NCBI RefSeq assembly: GCF_030499575.1
Contig: NZ_JASTLC010000001.1
Location: 3,496,001-3,560,000, forward strand
Source of the DNA: Streptomyces sp. DG2A-72
GTDB taxonomy: Bacteria > Actinomycetota > Actinomycetes > Streptomycetales > Streptomycetaceae
Direction of reading: 5' to 3'
Length of the DNA stretch: 64,000 bases
Part shown: piece by piece, positions 61,767-64,000 of the stretch
Position numbering within the stretch: the stretch's first letter is position 1
Layout of the letters: each line of letters begins with the position of its first letter
Program-made: the position numbers and the translations under genes
Notes under the pieces: generated by a model
Told to the model about the DNA's origin: nothing
Database searches by the model: none
Seen by the model: the letters and a program-made list of their open reading frames with translations, nothing else

Positions 61767-63038
61767 ATGATCAAACTAAGCCGATTGAACTCTTTCTTCG
61801 GAAGGGCAGCCTCGGTCATGCGTATTTCCCCGGGTCCCGTCCCGTGCCGTGCGACGCCGTCCGTGGTATGCGCGCCGCACATCCTGCATGTGACTCAGCC
61901 TGTGGAGGGCGAGATCGCGCGGGCTGTGACGGACCTGGTGACGGCGCAGCTCGCCGCGGGGCTGCGGGTGACCGTGGCGTGCCCGGAGGGCGGCACGCTG
62001 ACGGAGGGGCTGCGCGCCCTGGACTGCACGGTGCTGCGCTGGGACGCGACCCGCTCGCCGGGGCACCGACTCCCGGACGAGGTACGGCGGTTGGCGCGGC
62101 TGTTGCGCGAGGTACGGCCGGATCTGGTGCACGCGCACAGCGCGAAGGCGGGGGTCGCGGCCCGGCTCGCGGTGCACGGCCGTATGCCGACCGTCTTTCA
62201 GCCGCACGCCTGGTCGTTCGCGGGGGCGGACGGAGTCGTCGCCCAACTGGCGCTGGGCTGGGAGCGGTTCGGGGCGCGGTGGGCGACGCGTGTGCTGTGT
62301 GTCAGCGAGGCGGAGCGGCGGGCCGGGGAGCGGTACGGCATCACCGCGCGGTGGCAGGTGATCCCCAACGGTGTCGACACCGACCGGTTCCGGCCGGAAG
62401 GAGAGCGGGCGCGGTCCGATGGGGGTCCCCCCGCTCGAGCGAAGCCGAGAGTGGGGGAGGGCCCGGTCGTCGTGTGCGTGGGGCGGCTGTGCCGGCAGCA
62501 GGGGCAGGACGTGCTTCTGCAGGCCTGGCCCGAGGTGGTGCGGCGGGTGCCCGGCGCACGGCTGGTGCTGGTCGGCGACGGTCCGGACGCGGAGCGGCTG
62601 CGCGCCGGAGCGCCCGCGTCGGTGGAGTTCGCCGGCGCGACCGCCGACACCGCCGCCTGGTACCGGGCCGCCGACGTCGTGGTCCTGCCGTCGCGCTGGG
62701 AAGGCATCGGGCTCGCCCCGCTGGAGGCCATGGCGTGTGCCCGGCCGGTCGTCGTCACGAACGTGGACGGAGCGCGCGAGAGCCTTCCGCCCGGCCATCT
62801 GCCGTCCTGCCTGGTGCCGCCGGAGGACCCCGGCGCGCTGGCCCGGGCCGTGACGGCGCTGCTGCGGGACGAGCCCAGGCGCACCGCGCTGGGTGCACAG
62901 GCCCGCGCGCATGTGCTCGTCACCCACGACCTGCGGCACGCCACGGATGCGGTGATCGATGTGTACCGCGAGCTGCTCGGCATGGTCACCACGTCGTGCG
63001 TCGTACCCAGTCAGAGCAGGGAGTCCATCACTTCCTGA
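61767..63038 (+). CDS. GT4-family glycosyltransferase
   Basis: 423 residues from ATG 61767 (ATG 61818 is an alternative). N-terminal acceptor domain with HILHVTQPVEGEIARAVTDL and LVHAHSAKAGVAARLA, IPNGVDTDRF at the interdomain turn, then the donor domain with VVVCVGRLCRQQGQDVLLQA, RLVLVGDGPD and VVLPSRWEGIGLAPLEAMACARPVV (in parts), containing the E-x7-E-like donor motif. Between DRFRPEGE and GEGPVVV there is a 13-codon insert derived from a repeat element (62420-62459). It is probably involved in exopolysaccharide or wall glycan synthesis with the GH16 gene downstream. Confidence 0.88.
   Translation: MIKLSRLNSFFGRAASVMRISPGPVPCRATPSVVCAPHILHVTQPVEGEIARAVTDLVTAQLAAGLRVTVACPEGGTLTEGLRALDCTVLRWDATRSPGHRLPDEVRRLARLLREVRPDLVHAHSAKAGVAARLAVHGRMPTVFQPHAWSFAGADGVVAQLALGWERFGARWATRVLCVSEAERRAGERYGITARWQVIPNGVDTDRFRPEGERARSDGGPPARAKPRVGEGPVVVCVGRLCRQQGQDVLLQAWPEVVRRVPGARLVLVGDGPDAERLRAGAPASVEFAGATADTAAWYRAADVVVLPSRWEGIGLAPLEAMACARPVVVTNVDGARESLPPGHLPSCLVPPEDPGALARAVTALLRDEPRRTALGAQARAHVLVTHDLRHATDAVIDVYRELLGMVTTSCVVPSQSRESITS
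62420..62459 (+). repeat. Streptomyces-type short palindromic repeat inside the glycosyltransferase gene
   Basis: The segment has a GGGGGTCCCCCC palindrome at its start, a central CTCGAGCGAAGCCGAGAG and a GGGGGAG end that can pair with the early C-run. I recognise this pattern as a common dispersed element in Streptomyces. It sits in frame, adding a low-complexity insert. Confidence 0.6.
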
Positions 63039-63073
63039 CGGCGTGGCCGTCACCTACGAGGGAGCTCCGGCCT

Positions 63074-64000
63074 ATGAAGAGGGCGAGCCGTGTCGCGGCG
63101 CTGACTATGGCCGGGATGGTGTCCTTGGCGTGTCATGTCAATGCGACGGCGCCACAAGGGAGGAGCGTTCCCGCAAGCGTGAGCGTCGTCCAGGACGGTC
63201 TCACTCCGTCAGGCGCCCAGCCCGGAAAGGCCGTCGCCGCCACGGTGAAGCTGCGCGCGCCCGAATGCGTCACTGTCCGCAGAGTGGGCGTGGCCGTACG
63301 GGACGGGCTGGAGAAGCCGCTCGATTACCCCGGGGCGGCCATGAACGCACGGATCTGCCCCGGCGGTTTCACCTTCACCACCAAGCCCCGCACCTTCCGC
63401 GCGGGCACGTACACCCAGTACGCCTATTACGACGACGAGACCGGTCACCATCCGCTCGCGAAGACCAAGCTCCGGGTCGTCTCCAAGGGGCGGAGCGTGG
63501 ATCCGACCGCGGGGAAGAAGCTCGTCTGGGCGGAAGACTTCAACTCGCCTTTCGCGTGGGGGCGCCGCTGGACCCGCGACGCCAGCTCGGCCTATGAATA
63601 CGGGACCCACAATCCGAGGTACTTCAAGCTCGACTGGCTGAATCCCCACAACGTGCGTATCGCCGACGGAAAAGCGATCTTCACCGCTCGGCCCGGTCGG
63701 CAGACCCTGGAGAACGGACTGCAGGCCTGGGAGACAGGGCTGATCACGACGGAACGTTCCCGAGAGGGGTTCCGGCTGCGGCCCGGCCACTACATCGAGG
63801 TCCGGGTGAAGCTGCCCACCGCCGTCGGAGCGTGGCCGTCGGTGTGGACCTGGATCGGCGACGGCCACGAGATCGACGTACTCGAATACCATCCCGATGC
63901 CCCGGACCTGCTGGAAATGGTGAACCACGTCCGGGAAGCGGCCAATTACCACGTGATCAGGCCCCCGGGCAAAGGGAATTGGATGCGGGTCGGGGTGCTG
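63074..64000 (+). CDS. GH16-family secreted glycoside hydrolase (partial, runs off the right edge)
   Basis: 309 codons visible from ATG 63074 with GGGAGC upstream. Signal peptide KRASRVAALTMAGMVSLACHVNA, with a weak lipobox-like SLAC. An N-terminal beta domain of about 130 residues follows, then the GH16 domain starting KLVWAEDFNSPFAW. The catalytic signature is HEIDVLEYHP (ExDxxE). Family members cleave beta-1,3 or beta-1,4 glucans, agars or related polymers, and some modify the bacterium's own exopolysaccharide. The C-terminal part is outside the window. Confidence 0.88.
   Translation, partial: MKRASRVAALTMAGMVSLACHVNATAPQGRSVPASVSVVQDGLTPSGAQPGKAVAATVKLRAPECVTVRRVGVAVRDGLEKPLDYPGAAMNARICPGGFTFTTKPRTFRAGTYTQYAYYDDETGHHPLAKTKLRVVSKGRSVDPTAGKKLVWAEDFNSPFAWGRRWTRDASSAYEYGTHNPRYFKLDWLNPHNVRIADGKAIFTARPGRQTLENGLQAWETGLITTERSREGFRLRPGHYIEVRVKLPTAVGAWPSVWTWIGDGHEIDVLEYHPDAPDLLEMVNHVREAANYHVIRPPGKGNWMRVGVL

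Noticed and set aside
1..64000. CRISPR array
   Set aside because: No regularly spaced direct repeats with unique spacers were seen; the tandem 9-bp repeats near 50050 have no spacers.

Overview
The window is high-GC actinobacterial DNA. Gene content points to Streptomyces: a melC1/melC2 tyrosinase operon, GAF-ANTAR and SpoIIE/STAS regulators, DUF5133 and DUF5994 proteins, Streptomyces-type relaxase and integrases, and frequent GTG/TTG (and apparently CTG) starts. No rRNA, intact tRNA or CRISPR array was seen.

Layout. (1) 1-14139 looks like the right part of an integrated island. It holds a DISARM-related minus-strand operon (Eco57I-type methylase running off the left edge, DrmD-like SNF2 helicase, and one very large helicase/DUF1998/nuclease protein), a divergent Ser/Thr kinase, a Fic protein and a tyrosine integrase. 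It ends at a displaced 3' half of tRNA-Arg(UCU) that keeps its own terminator. (2) 14553-17705 carries a frameshifted conserved hypothetical gene and an exonuclease-BRCT-BRCT-TerD fusion. (3) 17750-27590 is the core of a second mobile element: integrase, excisionase, a DnaD-like protein, an IstB/DnaC-like ATPase with a forced CTG start, a membrane protein, MobC, a relaxase and a candidate oriT. Two unrecognised proteins follow that share a short glycine/asparagine-rich motif at the end of one and the start of the next. (4) 27716-37832 is cargo: a flavoprotein and XRE regulator diverge from a tightly overlapping operon (ATPase, MurA-like enolpyruvyltransferase, 5'-nucleotidase-like phosphoesterase, two dCTP-deaminase-like proteins, glycosyltransferase), followed by a serine hydrolase, a nuclease-like hypothetical and a NUDIX protein. 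This resembles a nucleotide- or nucleoside-derived metabolite pathway. (5) 37909-39287 is an IS5-type element with a passenger VOC gene. (6) 39.5-54.4 kb is a stress and signalling neighbourhood: SpoIIE phosphatase, STAS, two GAF-ANTAR proteins, BrkB-like membrane protein, PRC-barrel, CBS pair, PolX, Hsp20 and DUF5133, with several decayed genes. (7) 54.4-64 kb holds metabolic genes, the tyrosinase operon, a tandem triplet of small secreted proteins, a glycosyltransferase and the start of a GH16 hydrolase.

A recurring oddity is that at least seven otherwise normal genes are broken by small frameshifts. Most of these behave as one missing base, usually in a short G or T run. This could be genuine decay, or under-called homopolymers in the assembly. 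Genes affected are listed as frameshifted, and their true status needs read-level confirmation.
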